Of a stretch of DNA of 64,000 nucleotides, positions 63,391-64,000 are shown piece by piece. Below the pieces are notes generated by a model. It searched no databases, was not told the DNA's origin, and saw nothing but the letters and a program-made list of their open reading frames with translations. The translations under genes were made by a program, and so were the position numbers. The stretch comes from Caulobacter flavus (GTDB lineage Bacteria > Pseudomonadota > Alphaproteobacteria > Caulobacterales > Caulobacteraceae), in assembly GCF_003722335.1 (NCBI RefSeq), contig NZ_CP026100.1, positions 434,001-498,000 on the forward strand, in the 5' to 3' direction. Each line of letters opens with the position of its first letter. The first letter of the stretch is position 1.

Positions 63391-63798
63391 ATGCTCGCCG
63401 CTCTCATTCTCGCCGCGTCCCTGCCGATCATCGCTTGCGACACGCCGGCCGTGCATGACGGCGACACTTTTCGCTGCGATGGCGAGCGGGTGCGGCTGTT
63501 CGGGGTCGACGCGCCGGAGGTCAAGCGCGGCCAAACCCCGGCCGAGCCCTTCGCCTATGAGGCGCGCGACGAGCTGATCCGGCTAACCCGCGGGCACGTC
63601 GCCTGCCGGATGGTGGAGACCGATCGTTACGGCCGTTTCGTCGGCAAATGTTGGTCCCACGCCACCACCGACATCAACGCCGCGCTCATTCGCTCGGGTT
63701 TCGCGACCGAATACCGCCGCTATAGCAAAGGCGTCTACAGACGAGCCGAGCAGCAGGCCAAGGAAGCACGGCGCGGCCAATGGGGCGATCCGCGCTGA
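63391..63798 (+). CDS. Thermonuclease-like (SNase-fold) protein, probably exported
   Basis: 135 residues. A hydrophobic N-terminus (MLAALILAASLPIIAC, with C16) suggests a signal peptide or lipid anchor. The staphylococcal nuclease fold is indicated by VHDGDTFRCDGERVRLFGVD and APE (R35 and E43 at the catalytic positions), then TDRYGRFVGKCW with the second catalytic Arg. It probably cleaves DNA or RNA outside the cytoplasm. Carried by the putative mobile element, divergent from its recombinase. Confidence 0.87.
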   Translation: MLAALILAASLPIIACDTPAVHDGDTFRCDGERVRLFGVDAPEVKRGQTPAEPFAYEARDELIRLTRGHVACRMVETDRYGRFVGKCWSHATTDINAALIRSGFATEYRRYSKGVYRRAEQQAKEARRGQWGDPR

Positions 63799-63875
63799 CC
63801 GTGAGCGCCAGCGCGACGCCGCCGATCAGCCCCCTTGCGAACTTTCGCTTCCTTCATGCCGCCCCCCAGCGCCGA

Positions 63876-64000
63876 CTAATCCTCTTGAAGCGATGCCTCG
63901 CTGGCCGGCGACGGCACCCTGAAGGCATAAATCGGGCGATCGGCCCATTTCAGTCGCGGCCGCACCTCTGTCCTGAAGACACCACGGTCGTCGTCGGTCA
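63876..64000 (-). CDS. Partial hypothetical protein at the right edge
   Basis: The last 41 residues and stop of a gene entering from the right on the minus strand: it contains RGVFRTEVRPRLKWADRPIY and ends in ASLQED. The frame is open to the edge. No family is recognisable from this tail. It belongs to the putative element, about 80 bp from the convergent thermonuclease gene. Confidence 0.5.
   Translation of the reverse strand, partial: TDDDRGVFRTEVRPRLKWADRPIYAFRVPSPASEASLQED

Larger units (their letters stand above)
61142..64000. mobile_element. Left end of a putative integrated element within comM
   Basis: Starting at the point where comM loses homology, the sequence becomes AT-richer for about 50 bases, includes a dyad, and then holds a tyrosine-recombinase-like gene pointing back toward comM, a thermonuclease-like gene and a partial unknown gene. 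That order (broken host gene, recombinase at the edge, cargo inside) is what an integrated island looks like. The right end is outside the window, so size and type cannot be given. Confidence 0.7.

Overview
The window is GC-rich alphaproteobacterial chromosome, most likely Caulobacter or a close relative (Caulobacteraceae). The evidence is the gene content and order: gyrB-recF, dnaN, grpE-hrcA divergent from rph, then rdgB, hemW, rsmI, yraN-type, gshB and comM. Many starts are GTG or TTG, genes often overlap by 4 bases, and CcrM-type GANTC sites lie upstream of dnaN. No rRNA, tRNA or CRISPR array was seen.

1-31.2 kb: a nearly complete type VI secretion system (T6SS) in three blocks. Block 1 (+) is tssK-tssL(OmpA)-tssM-tagF-pppA-ppkA. 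Block 2 (-) is vgrG, a DUF6931-like gene, tagH/fha, a PAAR protein with a TNT-like NADase toxin tail, a 90-aa candidate immunity gene and a DUF4123 adaptor. Block 3 (+) is tssA-B-C-hcp-tagJ-E-F-G-clpV. The kinase PpkA, phosphatase PppA, FHA protein and TagF form the usual post-translational switch. No tssJ was found. Downstream of clpV is an accessory tail: a lower-GC DUF6973-like gene, then four coupled genes I do not recognise. An M23-type peptidase gene, cut by the left edge, is divergent from tssK.

31.3-39.8 kb: an LMW tyrosine phosphatase, then a TetR-type repressor with two near-identical operator palindromes in front of it, divergent from an RND efflux operon (adaptor, HAE-1 pump, NodT outer-membrane factor), then a flavin-reductase-like protein. 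C/G-rich palindromic repeats fill the gaps of this operon.

39.8-60.2 kb: chromosomal housekeeping. gyrB-recF, an S9 peptidase, dnaN, grpE-hrcA, rph, RidA, trxC, an XRE/DUF2975 pair, rdgB, hemW, rsmI, a YraN-type nuclease, a SirB1-like protein, a DUF429 protein and gshB. Three families of dispersed palindromic repeats sit between genes.

60.3-64 kb: comM is cut after about codon 280. The sequence then changes to what looks like the end of an integrated element, with an imperfect dyad, a large atypical tyrosine recombinase, a secreted thermonuclease-like protein and a partial gene at the right edge. The missing half of comM and the second attachment site should lie beyond the window.
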